Part shown: positions 10,463-22,130 of the stretch, one piece after another
Layout of the letters: each line of letters begins with the position of its first letter
Position numbering within the stretch: the stretch's first letter is position 1
Assembly: GCA_950295325.1 (NCBI GenBank)
Contig: OX485809.1
Span: 17,048,001 to 17,112,000 of the forward strand
From: Polytrichum commune
Lineage: Eukaryota; Streptophyta; Polytrichopsida; Polytrichales; Polytrichaceae
Length of the DNA: 64,000 nt
Direction of reading: 5' to 3'
Translations under genes and position numbers: made by a program
Notes under the pieces: model-generated
Seen by the model: only the letters and a program-made list of their open reading frames with translations
Told to the model about the DNA's origin: nothing
Databases searched by the model: none

Positions 10463-13100
10463 ACTAAGGTAGAGGCTCATATTTCTGAGCGGGTTGTAAT
10501 TCCGACCCCTACGAACAGTGTCAGCTGACCAGAAGGTGACTTGGGGGGAGCGCAAAAGCGACCACAGAGGTGCTTTTAGGCGTCATGGTCGGTTATAGGT
10601 CCTTCCTTAGTTGGGGTGGGGGGTCTCTGTGGATGAAAAATGCAGGGTCGTTGAGCGGAAACCAGATCCTAGGCGGTTGAGGTTAATTCCTTGCGGCTCA
10701 TAAATTGAACATATTGGGGGGTGATTTTTGAATAAAGATGATCATTTTTGGGAACCACAACGTGGGCTTAGAGTGACGGTTTGCTCTTAATTAAAAGCCA
10801 TGGGGAACAATTGTGCCTATAAGTTTGGTTGGTTGTGTGAGCAAAGGAGGCAGTTTTGGGGGGTTAGGAAGGAGCGGACTAAGGTTATTAGAGGAGGAGT
10901 TCTAGATGCATCAGGAGTGGAGCAAATGGAGAGGATGGAGGGGTTTGAGAGTAGCCAAGATTTTGTGCAAGAAACACATGTAGTTAGTTTTTGCTCTCAC
11001 TTAAATAACCCAAAACACCAAGGTACAAACTCTCAAGGAAGGCTTAACTAGTGTCTATTACAGGCATTTGTCACTTCATAGTTCATTAATTAGACCAAAG
11101 AGTTTGCTATATTCACTCTAGAACATGACTGGTATGTCTTTCACTCTCTTTCTCTCTCTTGATTTCCTCTCACTGTGTCTCATTCAGTAGGGTATGTGTG
11201 TCAGTCTCAGTAGTAACCATCTCGTCATGAGATTTTGTATAACAATAGTCTTTCGAGAACAATAGTCTCTGAGTAACACAATTGTCTTTGATAACCATTG
11301 GCCAATGCATCTTCAATTCAAGGCAATTCCTTTATTACTTGGTGAATGTTAATTCCAATACAAAACAATTGTTTATTCCTTATCTCCAGATTTAATCATT
11401 ACTCACAACTTATGCAATTAACCATTATCCGTCAAGCTATAGTCTTGGTCGCCCTGCACAACCTGCAACAACAACAACCAGGGTAACATACAAGACAATA
11501 GTTGATAGGATTAAATCGCATTCCATACTCAAAGATTTCTCCTCGTGACTAATTATCGATTATAAATTTGATTAAGATGAGATTAACTTATGCCTAGATA
11601 ACATTTATGAACCAAAGTTAACTCAATCCCTCTTACAATCCAATTGAAATTAGGTTAACTTATGCCTAAATCTTCTTGATAACCCAAAGTTTAACCTATC
11701 CGACTTAATCTTGACAACCCTCACAACTTTCTCTAATCAACCGATCAGAAATGATTTCTCATCACCTCGGTTGATTGAGTTTCTCTCTTACTCACAATCT
11801 CCATTATTTTCAATTACAACACTAACAACCTAAAGGTAGGATTTCACTATAATCTCTTTATGGCTGAACTATAATCATTTTATCATAACGCCTCTCACGG
11901 GCCTCAACCCTAATAATTAATTTGATTCACACAATGGTCTGACTCTTGACCTCTCGACTTCCTCTTAGCCTATAGTTGATCTTAACGATAGCCAATAGTT
12001 ACACAATGATCAGGCTAACGCTCGGCCAACGCTTGGCTCTCTGTCCCTCTCCCTCTCTCTTTCTCCTCAATTGCTCTCGACTAACTCTCTCACATGAAGA
12101 TTATGGTTTTGCTTCACTCTCTCCCATCATCCTTAACCATTCTCGGCTAAGATTTCCACTTCTCTCAAACTCTGTTCAGATCATGCACATAGTTCTACTT
12201 TTCTTCTCGCCCTCGAGGTTCTGAACTCTCAATGTTTATCCCTCAGAGCAGACAACTTCACACTCAGACACTCGCTCGTCTACATCACAACCTGTGCACT
12301 CGTGATTTACCAATTCAGGGAGTTTCAACTGTATTCCCAGATTCTACATACGGTCAATAGTTTTCCTTCCAATTTCCTCCCTTCTCTCAGATTCTCATCT
12401 ATTATGCACGTCCTCACATTCTGTTTTTCTCTCCAGGAAAGATTACTTCAACAATGATCGCACACTTCCTATCTCACATTGCTCGCTCAAACAGACAATA
12501 GTTACACAATTCTCTTCTTCACTCATTCGCAATTTCCGCTCGTATAATTCTCTCTCTGGTTCCTCATAAACTTATTCCTTTTCTCTTACTCTCTAATTCT
12601 CAATCAATCAATATTGCATTCGCAGAAGATGGTTATCCAGTTCCTCATACATTCACAACAAGCAAACCATTTGACAAGGCTTCGGTCATTCAGTGTCAAC
12701 AGCAATCTCAAACCTAACAAACATAAACAGGGGCTGGTAATTCGGCAATCACTGCCTTGACTACTCAGTCTTCCAGAAAATAGTTTAACTATTAGCCTTG
12801 CACCATCAATGTCGAGGGAGACAAGACTATTGTTTGTACAATTCGCTCAAAAACCATCTAAGAAATGTTTGCTCTGTCCTTCTACGCCTCCCCTCTTACA
12901 GGGCGAGGGAGACGATAGTTTTTCTAACTACCTGCTAGGGCCTCCTATGGCCGTAAGACTATAGTTATAACTACCTACTGAGCCTATAGTTCAACTATTT
13001 TCATTCACCTGGATGAGTTTCATCCCAGCTTCTACCCTAAGCCTATAGTTGAACAATTCGGCCAAAATTTTTGGCTTACAACACAGTTTGATGCACAAGA
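10463..13100. other. Pyrimidine-rich non-coding region with recurrent CTATAGTT-like motifs
   Basis: No gene is supported; open frames at 10800-11051 and 11976-12224 have no recognisable content. From about 11240 to 13060 the strand is C/T-rich and the octamer family CTATAGTT/CAATAGTT/AACTATTG recurs about a dozen times, for example near 11971, 11993, 12353, 12496, 12956, 12981 and 13042. Confidence 0.5.
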
Positions 13101-13149
13101 GTTATGTTATGGCTAGAGTCCAGAGGATAGTCTAGGCTTTGAGGACTAC

Positions 13150-15254
13150 ATGGCAAGAACTCAGCATGGAGCAAGAGCTAGATATAGAAATTCTCAACCA
13201 ACCTTGCATTTCAATTCCAATGGCCATGAGGGTCTGCATAGAGGTCACAACAATGCAGTCGGAGAGAGTGGAGGAGATAGGAGGTATAACCTGAGAAATG
13301 GTACATCCACTTGGACACCAGGCATACAAGGCACTTCTAGGATCAGGGAAGAAGGGGAGAACATCAATATGGGGACCCACGAAGGAGGGGATGGTGTGCC
13401 ACAAAGTCAGCAGGAGGAACAAGGCATTCAATCAAGGGCTCCAATCAAGAAGACATGAAATTGGACAAGTGCACAACTTCAACAAGCATTGGATGCAATC
13501 ACAGATGAAGGCATGAAGATACGGACAGCATCTCGCAAGTTTGGTATTCCCCCAACCTCTCTTAGAGATCATTTGTTTGGCACAGTTTTGGGAAGGAAGA
13601 GAGGGCCAAAAACTGTCCTAAATGAAAGTGAGGAAAAAAAATTGGTAGACTATTGTTTTAAGATGCAGGAATTGGGCCACCCTTTAACTCCACTGCAACT
13701 GAAGTTGAAGGTGGCACAAGCTACTCAGACTAGGGATACCCCCTGGAGTGACATTGGAGTCCCAGAAAAGTCATGGCTGAAGTCTTTTAGACAAAGGCAT
13801 CCTAAACTAGTTGCTAGGAAGAGCCAACCCTTAGAACCTGGTAGGGCTAGGGGTTTCTGCCCAAATACTGTGGCAACTCTATACTGCAATCTAAAATACT
13901 TGTACAATACCTTCAAGTACCCTGCTGGACACATCTGGAACTGTGATGAATCTGGTGTACAAGCTGGGAGGAGTGGAGGGGCCACAGTGCTTGCAAAATT
14001 GGGCTCCAAATCGGTACACACCATTGAGCCAGATCAGAAGGAACACCTATCAGTTCTATCATGCATCAATGCTGAAGGGGGCAAAATTCCTAACTTCTAC
14101 ATCTTGAAGGGTACATATTTCTTGAAGGACTATGTTGGCAAGTGTGAGCCAGATGCAATGATGGCTATGCAGCCCAATGCATGGATGACGAAATGGCTAT
14201 TCCAATCATGGATTTCACATTTCATAGGGACTTTGACCAAAACAGTGGGAATTAGTGCAGAAAACAGATATTTACTTATGCTGGATGGCCATAATTCACA
14301 TGTAACTCTAGAAGTCGTGACATTGGCCATGAATTCAGGGTTAGACATCATTTCACTACCATCCCATACTTCCCATGCCTTACAACCTCTGGATGTCTTA
14401 TGTTTCAAGCCATTTAAGACTGCCTTCAGACAAATTAGAGACTCTTGGACCCTGCTCAACAAAGGCAAGAGGGTGGAAAAAACAGATCTATGTGAGTGGA
14501 CATCCCAAGCACTTGAAAAATCACTCACAGCAAAGAACATAAAGTCTGGTTTCAAAAAAACTGGGATATGGCCATTTAATGAACATGCAATTCTAGGAAG
14601 CATGCAGCCAAGCAAAGGATTCGAAGAGGGGCAAAAGGGCTATGTCCCCTCTGTGATTGATGAATCAGAGGGAGAGGAATCTGGAGGAGGCGAGGAATGT
14701 GTGCGTGGCGAGGAATCTGGGGGTGGCGGGAATTCTATTGGGGGGTTGGTTTTAGGTGACCAGGGCGACCACGAACAAGATGAAGACCATGACAATGACG
14801 ATGACGATCAGGGCAGGTATAGAGCCTCTGCAGGGGGCTGCAGAGGGGTGCAGCACATTGGAACCAGAATCGAGGAACCTGCAACCATAGGAGCAGCCAA
14901 TGTCAGTCGGCATTTCTATGTTGACGTCCAAAATCCAGAAGAGAGCAACTATGACAGAGCTGAGCAGCACATTGCAATAGATCCGGGATTCTTAGCAGAG
15001 GTTCAGACATCAAACGATAATAACGTACTGCAGTTCTTGTCATTGCCTGAGCTAATTCCTGCCAAAAAAACGAAAGAGACATGCAGCCTCTGCTGGACTT
15101 CACACAGAGCATCATTCTAACATCCAAAGATTACAGCAAGGGTCTAGAGGAGATTTTGGCTCAAAAAGAAGCAACTGCGGCTGCTGCACTGAAAAGGAAG
15201 GAGGAGAAGGAGGCCACAAAGGAGCAGCACAAGGCACAGAAAGAACAGCAGTAA
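13150..15254 (+). pseudogene. pogo/Tigger-like DDE transposase (nearly intact)
   Basis: The open part from Met at 13489 encodes 543 aa. It begins inside a psq-type helix-turn-helix (LDAITDEGMKIRTASRKFG, then IPPTSLRDHLFG), continues into a CENP-B-like second DNA-binding domain (ESEEKKLVDYC, KSWLKSFRQRHP) and a DDE_1 catalytic core: IWNCDESGV (first Asp), LLMLDGHNSH (second Asp), SHTSHALQPLDVLCFKPFK (third Asp). An acidic tail follows. Upstream the same frame is open from 13150 except TGA at 13456-13458, directly before NWTSAQLQQ, the start of the HTH. Downstream the frame ends at 15120, but a shifted frame continues with QPLLDFTQSIILTSKDYSKG and a Lys/Glu/Gln coiled coil to TAA about 15254. 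A one-base change in the A7 run at 15062-15068 explains this. So one stop and one frameshift separate it from an intact gene. Confidence 0.85.
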
Positions 15255-16110
15255 AAGGAGAAAGAGGATCGAGCGAAAGCAAGGGTTGAAAACAAAAATA
15301 AAAAGCTCGAAGCTCAAGCCAGAAGGGGCGTACCTGCAACGCGCGCCCGAAGGGGTCGAAGAAACTCGGCTGATGTAGGCGCCGCAGTCCACTCAACCCG
15401 CAGCTGGCAGGGGGTCGCTGGGCTCGGAAGATCTCGGTGTAGTCGCCGCAGGGGCTGGGGGCGTCGAGGGTTGGGCAACAGCTGCTGCAGGTGCTGCGGA
15501 GACTGTGTGGACACAAGGCTGGCGATAAGGGGAGGCTGGCTACTACGCCGCACCAGATCAGCAAATTTTGGCGCCGCGCAGCGAACTCCGCCCCCCCCCC
15601 CCCCACCCCCCGCGACCTGCACCGATTCGGGCACCTCTGCTGCATCCACCCATCACACCTCCGAGTTTCTCAAACACACATGCAGGCGCAATGGATCCGT
15701 GGACCATGCAGCGCCTCCACCAGCGCCACTATACCCCAGGTGTTCCTCACCCTTTCAATCCACCGCATCCTCGCATAATGGAAGTGGCAGCAGCGAGCAA
15801 CACAACCTTGAAGTAATCCTTCAAGCACAAAAGAAGACAAAAACAGAAAGAAGGTGACAGCAAGAAGGTGACAAAGGCAAATGGTGGCAAGAAGAGAAGG
15901 TGAGAAGAGAAGGCGAGCGGAGAAAGAGTCGTTGGGATGGAGTCGTTGGTGGGGCGGGCGGGAATGGATGGCGGGGAAAACACCTTGTGGGGGGAGTGGG
16001 GGGAGTGGGGGGGAAGTGGGGGGGCCACTGCTGGGTATCCAGCTCATATATGGACGGAAATGCAATCCTTGCCGCCATCAGCAAGGTCGCTTTAGGGAGG
16101 AGAATCTGAC
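15255..16110. other. GC-rich island with C and G runs
   Basis: Composition switches from AT-rich to strongly GC-rich, with many CpG, a long C run at 15592-15605 and repeated G runs at 15988-16022, then switches back. Several overlapping open frames on both strands are Pro/Arg-rich or Gly-rich, as expected from composition alone. A plus frame at 15568-15816 ends in MDPWTMQRLHQRH-type sequence without a known domain. It may be the 3' part of the transposase element, a captured promoter/CpG island, or a second transposon ORF; I cannot tell which. Confidence 0.4.
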
Positions 16111-16379
16111 ACCATCCGCAATTTTTTTTAGCCTTGCAGGTTTAGGCTTAAGTCACCTACGCTTAGTTTCAGGGTGCCCACTTCTCTAAATAGCACCCAC
16201 TCTATGTGTATCAGATGGTCACTCTAGTGCCATTGTTTTGAAAATTCATAGGTAATTACAGACTTATTGAAATTTTTTTTTTTTTTGGGAAGGCGTTCTT
16301 CATACTTTGCGGAGCACTGAAATTTTATAAACATTTTGTCCTGTCATTCTTACTATCCAAACCCGAAATTCAGTCGGGA

Positions 16380-16510
16380 ATTGGGTCCTCTACCTTAGTT
16401 TTGCCCTTGTTTCTAGGGCTTGGCCCGTTCACACAAGCGTAGGCTAAATCCCGCATTTAGGGTAGCAGTGGGATTTAAGACCACTTTTTTTAATTTAACA
16501 ATAATAATTA
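16380..16510. repeat. Older dispersed repeat, left part (split by MITE copy 2)
   Basis: The sequence TTGCCCTTGTTTCTAGGG through GGGATTTAAGACCAC resembles 50045-50135, where the repeat is continuous. Its continuation appears at 17655-17748 after MITE copy 2, matching about 50145-50240 (CACCTCCCCTCAC, TACCTTCTC). This shows that the MITE inserted into a pre-existing repeat. Confidence 0.55.
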
Positions 16511-17651
16511 GGGCCGGTTTCCACTATGGACCATGAAGTCGGACCATGAAAGATGGCATTTGTTAATGGTCCGAGTTCATGATCTGACTTCCATGGTCCG
16601 AGTTTATAAAAAATTAGTTTTAAGAGCCATGGGCCCCTCACTAGGTGTAAACCGAATGTGGACCAAGAAGAATGACCATGCACCAAAAAGTTAAGGTGCT
16701 GATTTTTTTAATGCATGCTCAAAAAGGGCAATTTTGAAAAAAAATTTCAAGTTTGACCATTCTCTTGTCTTCTCTTGGGCTTCACTTGACTTCACTTCTT
16801 GTTAAATGTGTCGAAGATGTGGCTTGCAAATCTTTTCATAGCAATTTTAACAAAAAAAAAATGAGCGATTTAATTTGTACATGTTCAATGTAATTTACAT
16901 GTGACATGTACCTTATGTTGTCACTACACTAAATAGGATATTTAGTGTTTGATTATATTTAATATTGTTACCACCCTACCTTGCTCAACACTAAAGTTCA
17001 ATTCTTTAATAATTAGTGTTAGAATATTTCCCATTGCAATTCTTTTGACCAACCTGATATACAGTCACTAAACAACTACATATTTTTCTTTTCCATTTTG
17101 CAACTGTACTTTAAAATTTTTGGGGGCGTGTAATATACCGTTGGAAAGGTATTTTCAAGACCTTTCCAACAGTACATTACAAGCCCACAAATTCCAAACA
17201 TTGCAGTTGATAGAGCAAAAAAAAAAATCTGCACTTGAATTCTTGAGTTCTAGATGTCCCACGTTGTTTGGTGAAATACGTGAGAGCTGGTTTAAGGGGA
17301 AAAACAAGGTAGTAATGATATGTCTCATGGGCTATGCTATGATTAAGGCACATAGAGGGTATAATCATTAAAATTTTATTAAAATGGTCTTTCTCTGCTA
17401 TGGGCCCTTGCCTTTTCCTATCAGACCACCTCTCTTGCCTCTCTCACCGCAAAACCCGTTGGACCATGCCAGTGCACTTATTAGGCCTTAACAATTATAT
17501 TTTGGGGACCTCGACCTTCATGATCCCTCTGACATTTTTTCTTTAGTGTAAACTGAAGTTGTCTCGGGACAACTTCAACAGCCAATCAGCTGCCTTGCAG
17601 TGCCTTACAGAGCCCTGGTCCAACTTCATGGTCCATAGTGTAAACCGGCCC
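16511..17651. mobile_element. Harbinger-type non-autonomous element, copy 2
   Basis: The termini are GGGCCGGTTTCCACTATGG and the complement AAACCGGCCC, flanked by TTA (16508-16510 and 17652-17654). It is 1141 bp and clearly homologous to copy 1 through the interior (for example GTAATATACCGTTGGAAAGG near 17130 and CCGTTGGACCATGCCAG near 17455). No transposase frame. Confidence 0.88.
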
Positions 17652-17748
17652 TTATTTCCCTACCTCCCTGGCAAGCACTTTAGGACTTTAGGGTCCCACC
17701 TCCCCTCACTTGTTGCCTACCTTCTCTATGTGGCTCACATTTATCTAA

Positions 17749-18264
17749 GGGGCGGTTTACACTATGGACCATGAAGTCGTCCCACGTAAGAGGCCTATTT
17801 TGCGTGGGACGACTTCATGGGACGACTTCCATGGTCCGAGTTACTAAAATATTAGTTTTCATGGTTCATGGGCCCTTCACTAGGTGTAAACCGAATGTGG
17901 ACCAAGAGGAATGACCACACACCAAAAAGTGAAGGTGCTGATTTTTTTAATATATGCCCAAAAAATAATTGGGAAAAAAAATATTAAAAATAATAATTCG
18001 GCCAATGGCTGATTTTCAGCCTTACGGCTCCCTTGATTTCCGTTGAGTCGAGCATTTTGCCTCGCCTCAACGGAAAACCCGTTGGACCATGGCACATTAT
18101 CCAAATGGCAGATTTTAGTAGTTTTTGGGGACCTCAAAGTTAGTGGTCATTCTCCTTTTTTCAAGGTAGTGTAAAGCCAAATGGGACCAAGAGCACTTTA
18201 CTCTCCAATCACAGATTTTAGAATTTCATGGTCATGGCTCTTGGTCCATAGTGTAAACCGCCCC
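17749..18264. mobile_element. Harbinger-type MITE, copy 3 (short form)
   Basis: The termini GGGGCGGTTTACACTATGG and complement are flanked by TAA (17746-17748 and 18265-18267). The first about 200 bp match copy 1. The rest of the 516-bp element differs and contains an internal inverted motif (TTTCCGTTGAG at about 18040 and CTCAACGGAAA at about 18066). The right TAA is shared with the next element. Confidence 0.87.
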
Positions 18265-18540
18265 TAAGGGCCACTTCACACTATGGATGTCCAAGTCACA
18301 AGCCATGGAATTGAATGGCCAAACTTTGTTGAGAGTCCAAAGAAAAGGATTGAAAATAGCCAATAAAATAAAGGAATTGGAACATTGGGCGGGCATAGTG
18401 TGAAGCCTCCAAAGGCCAAGCCCAAAGTCCAAACCTTTGGCCATGAAACTCTCACGGGCTCTCGACTTGGACAGCCATAGTGTGAAGCCTCCAAAGGCCA
18501 AGCTGAAAGGCCAAAGAAAGAAGGAGCACCCCACTTCATT

Positions 18541-18757
18541 GGCTCTGTCTGTAAGACGAAGACTATGCATGGACTTCTATGTTTCAAGAGCAAATTTCCT
18601 AACCACTTTGATCTACCACTTTGAGCTTTGATTCTCCTTTGGACTTTCTCCAAAGCACAAATCGAACTACCATAATCTAGGAGGGTGAGCAGTATGAGCT
18701 GAAAGGCTCCCATACTGTTCGGAGGGCAGGGGCTTATATTTCTTTCCTGACCCCTAT
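18541..18757 (+). pseudogene. 3' end of cox2 group II intron with maturase C-terminal remnant
   Basis: In one frame 18560-18683 reads as a decayed maturase C-terminus (MDFYVSRANF, LIYHFEL, then PKHKSNYHNLG), aligning residue by residue with the better preserved maturase at 34530-34660. It is followed by the 34-nt domain V (18687-18720) and a 3' terminus GACCCCTAT before the exon. The intron lacks its 5' half because the insert begins here. Confidence 0.75.
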
Positions 18758-18822
18758 CTATTGTTGTAGAAGCTGTTTCTTTGGATGATTATGTTTCTTG
18801 GGTATCAAATAAATTAGACTAA
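18758..18822 (+). pseudogene. cox2: cox2 last exon (3' fragment)
   Basis: After the intron end the 65-bp exon starts with the last two bases of the conserved Pro codon and reads IVVEAVSLDDYVSW, then VSNKLD and TAA. This is the C-terminus of cytochrome c oxidase subunit II (complex IV, inner mitochondrial membrane). The split inside the M-P-I codon corresponds to the intron position usually named cox2i691. The rest of cox2 is absent. cox3 follows after 21 bp, the close cox2-cox3 arrangement expected of bryophyte mitochondrial DNA. Confidence 0.88.
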
Positions 18823-18843
18823 AAAACAAACACAGGACGAATT

Positions 18844-20491
18844 ATGAGTGTCTCTCAAAAGCATCCTTATCATTTAGTAGATCCAAGTCCATGGCCTCTT
18901 TTGGGTTCATTGGGAGCTTTGGCAAGCACCATTGGTGGTGTTATGTATATGCACTATTTTACGGGAGGTGGAACACTTCTCAGTTTAGGCTTGGGAATGA
19001 TTTTATATACTATGTTTGTATGGTGGCGCGATGTTATACGTGAATCCACTTACGAAGGACATCATACATTTGTGGTCCAATTAGGACTTCGCTATGGTAT
19101 GATTTTGTTTATTGTGTCTGAAGTCATGTTTTTTTTAGCTTTCTTTTGGGCTTTTTTTCATTCTTCTTTGGCACCTACGGTAGAGATTGGAGCTATTTGG
19201 CCCCCTAAAGGAATTGATGTGTTAAATCCTTGGGGAATTCCTTTTCTAAATACCCTTATTCTACTTTCATCTGGAGCTGCCGTGACCTGGGCTCATCATG
19301 CTATATTAGCTGGATTCAAAAAACAAGCTGTTTACGCTTTAGTAGCTACCAGGCGACCGTTAGATTACCAAGGAAACTTTCTGATTACTCCCTGTAATCA
19401 TACCATTGCTGATGCTTGCAATGAGACGGATGCAACTTACCATTTAAACAAACTGGGACAATAGCATGTTGCAAAAGGAAAGGACAGAGTTGACCCACTC
19501 TAGAGAACTTTTCCGACCGTGTCTTCGAAATATAGCCGAATGGGTCATTCATGAATGTGAGGTGTGGATGAGACACTAACTCGAGCGTGTTCGATCAGGT
19601 TATTGATCAATCGATAATATTACAGCGCTACCTCCTCCATGGCAGAATGGTAGCCTGCCTGTGGCAGAGCAGGAGGAGGTTCCAACTTCAATATGAAAAA
19701 AAACACTGGAAGCACGGCTGCTTTTTTGTTCGAACTAGCACTATTAGTTGGAAATCTTATGTGTTTTCATGTAAGTATAAGAGTAACTTGGTAGTACCGG
19801 TGAACTAGATAGCCATGATCCATCCGGATATCTGGGACGGAGGACTCGTAGTATCCGCCTACTTGAAAGAGAGCTGGCAACAGTAAAGCAATTGACTTAA
19901 TCTTATTCGTCTAAGGGCAAAGCGAGAAGGAGTCTAAATCACTGTACAGAAATGATTTTCATTTATGGACTTTACCTGATTGACACGAGAAATCTGACTT
20001 TCATGTCTGGATAGAATTAAGCCCAAGGCTTTAACAATGGAATAAACGACTACGTGCCCTATGGAGACGTGGTAAAAAATCAGGTTTGTGAGCCGTGTGA
20101 TAGGTAACTATCTCGCACGGTTCGGAGAGCACTTTACTATGTCAAACGAGTAAACGGCGACCGAGTTGTACGGCTCTATGAAGTAACTCTTGACTCTAAC
20201 ATTTTGCTGGCTTTAGTCTTCACGGGGTTTCAAGGAATGGAATATGTAGAAGCACCTTTCACGATTTCTGATGGTATTTATGGTTCTACTTTTTTCTTAG
20301 CCACAGGGTTTCATGGTTTTCATGTTATTATAGGTACTATTTTCCTAATAATATGCGCTATTCGTCAATATCTAGGGCATTTTACCCAAACGCATCACTT
20401 TGGCTTTGAAGCAACTGCTTGGTACCGGCATTTCGTTGACGTGGTTTGGTTATTTTTATTTGTATCTATTTATTGGTGGGGAGGTAATTAA
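18844..20491 (+). pseudogene. cox3: cox3 (mitochondrial copy, complete, one intron)
   Basis: Exon 1 (18844-19350, 507 bp) and exon 2 (20201-20491, 291 bp) join in frame to 265 codons plus stop, the normal plant length for cytochrome c oxidase subunit III, a seven-helix subunit of complex IV. Recognisable segments are [40 protein letters not shown] and the end VSIYWWGGN. The codon at 20426-20428 is CGG where Trp is conserved (WYWHF), a likely C-to-U editing site. The gene is complete, but as a nuclear copy it would need splicing of a group II intron and editing, so it is presumed non-functional. Confidence 0.9.
19351..20200 (+). other. Group II intron in cox3 (position 507)
   Basis: Domain V (34 nt, GAGCCGTGTGATAGG to CACGGTTC, 20090-20123) and the AAC 3' terminus at 20200 define the intron; exon phase is kept. 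The 5' end reads AGGCGACC, not the usual GUGYG. The nad9 intron starts GGGCGACT and shares other blocks (GCAAYGAGACGG, TTCRTGAAYGTGAGGTG, GTCTTC, CTTGACTCTA at the 3' end), so the two introns are paralogous. No maturase frame. Confidence 0.85.
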
Positions 20492-21843
20492 AAAAAGGAG
20501 AGAAAATCTGAAACAGTTTTTTACCAACCTAATCATACTTTATTTAAAGATAGAACTCAATTTAGTTTGGTTTTTGGGGTTGTTGCTCTTATGTAATGAT
20601 GGTGGTATTTGTGATTAATCTTGCTGATTCTAATATGGATCCTAGTACTTTTCGGAAGGTATTATGGTTAATATCATTCTGTATAATTTTCAATGTTATA
20701 GTAATATCCCTTTCCTTTTGGTTAATTCTTCAGAATTCTAAAATAAAAAATTTATTTATGACAAAGTGGGATATGATTATGTAGTTGGTTGCATAGGTAA
20801 TTTTGGTGAAACTACTTTAATTAAAGTAGTTGTACTTGTAGTAATTGTGATTGCCGTCGCCCATGCAGTGTCGGAAGCGGGCCAGACGAAATTAAATCGT
20901 CACCCATGTCACAGGTATACCCGGTGATGTCATAAGGCAAATATTCCAGTAGACTCAAAAGTTATCAATGACTTGATTATTACTCTAAGAGGAAGCCTGA
21001 GATCTATAGCACGGGACATTATGATGTCAATCCAGAGAGCATAAAAGGCGTCCCGATCTTACCGCTGAAAAAATAATATGTTTGCTATGCCCTATAAACG
21101 CTTGTTTTTCATAATATGCTGCAGCCTGGTTTCTTTTCAATAGCAGTCAAACGGGTGAAAAACCCGTAGCTGCTTAAGAGCAACCGTGAAATTTGCATAA
21201 GAAAAGCAAAGAAGTTGACTAACGCCGCGCGGCACGCGCGTGCTTGCCCCATGCCAGCCTGCTTAGGGTGGTGCTTACGCTTTGTTCCGGAGAGGCCTTG
21301 TGTTGATGGTATACCAGTAACATTTTTGTGGGAACCGAATAAGAAATATAGACCTGCGGCCTTCTTCGTCTATTATGCGGGGGTGCGCGGCTTATGTGAG
21401 AACCCGCACACCCCCCCCCCCCCTTTTTTCTTTGTCCGTTTGGTTTGGACTGTTCCGCTTGTAAAAAGTACCATTATGTAAAGCGTACATACATATCAGA
21501 AGTCGATGCCTAAAGGCAAGGAGCCTTTCTTGCTTGTAAACTTATGGCAAAATATATATATATATATATTTTTTTTTTGCCGCAGGTAGGTTTCTGTTTT
21601 CTGGCCATATCCTAAGGTGTCATGTCCATAATTGTTATGACATTCCACAACTTTCTTTGGGGGGACATCATTCATTCAGGCTACTTTAAGCGGTTTAACT
21701 TTCAATCATACGTAAGGTAGCTTCACTTCGTTAGCCTGTGGTCCATAACCCCTGTTTTTCCAAAGCTATTGGAAAAATATATATATATATTTTTTTTTCC
21801 AATAGCTTTTCGTATGAAATGAGATAGAAAAAAGGCCAACAAA
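20492..21843 (+). other. cox3-nad1 mitochondrial spacer
   Basis: No recognised gene. A 62-codon frame at 20596-20784 has one hydrophobic segment but no family signature. Near the 3' end a perfect 16-bp inverted repeat (21762-21777 and 21794-21809, AAAGCTATTGGAAAAA) encloses an AT dinucleotide/T run, and C13 occurs at about 21411-21423. A (TA)n-T tract lies at 21552-21580. Confidence 0.5.
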
Positions 21844-22130
21844 ATGAGACTGTATATCATTGGTATTTTAGCGAGAATACTTGGAATAATAATACCTCTT
21901 TTATTAGGAGTAGCCTTTCTAGTTCTAGCTGAACGTAAAGTAATGGCCTCTATGCAACGTAGAAAGGGTCCTAATGTAGTGGGATTGTTCGGATTGTTAC
22001 AACCTTTAGCAGATGGTTTGAAATTAATGATAAAAGAACCTATTTTACCAAGTAGTGCTAATTTATTTATTTTTATAATGGCTCCAGTAATTACATTTAT
22101 GTTAAGTTTGGTTGCTTGGGCTGTTATACC

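Noticed and set aside
15470-16190. Several open frames on both strands, Pro- or Gly-rich
   Set aside because: They follow from the GC-rich composition with C and G runs; no motif or codon pattern supports a protein.
20596-20784. 62-codon frame with one hydrophobic segment after cox3, considered as an atp8/sdh4-like gene
   Set aside because: Sequence does not fit either family convincingly, and it sits in a spacer with other random frames.
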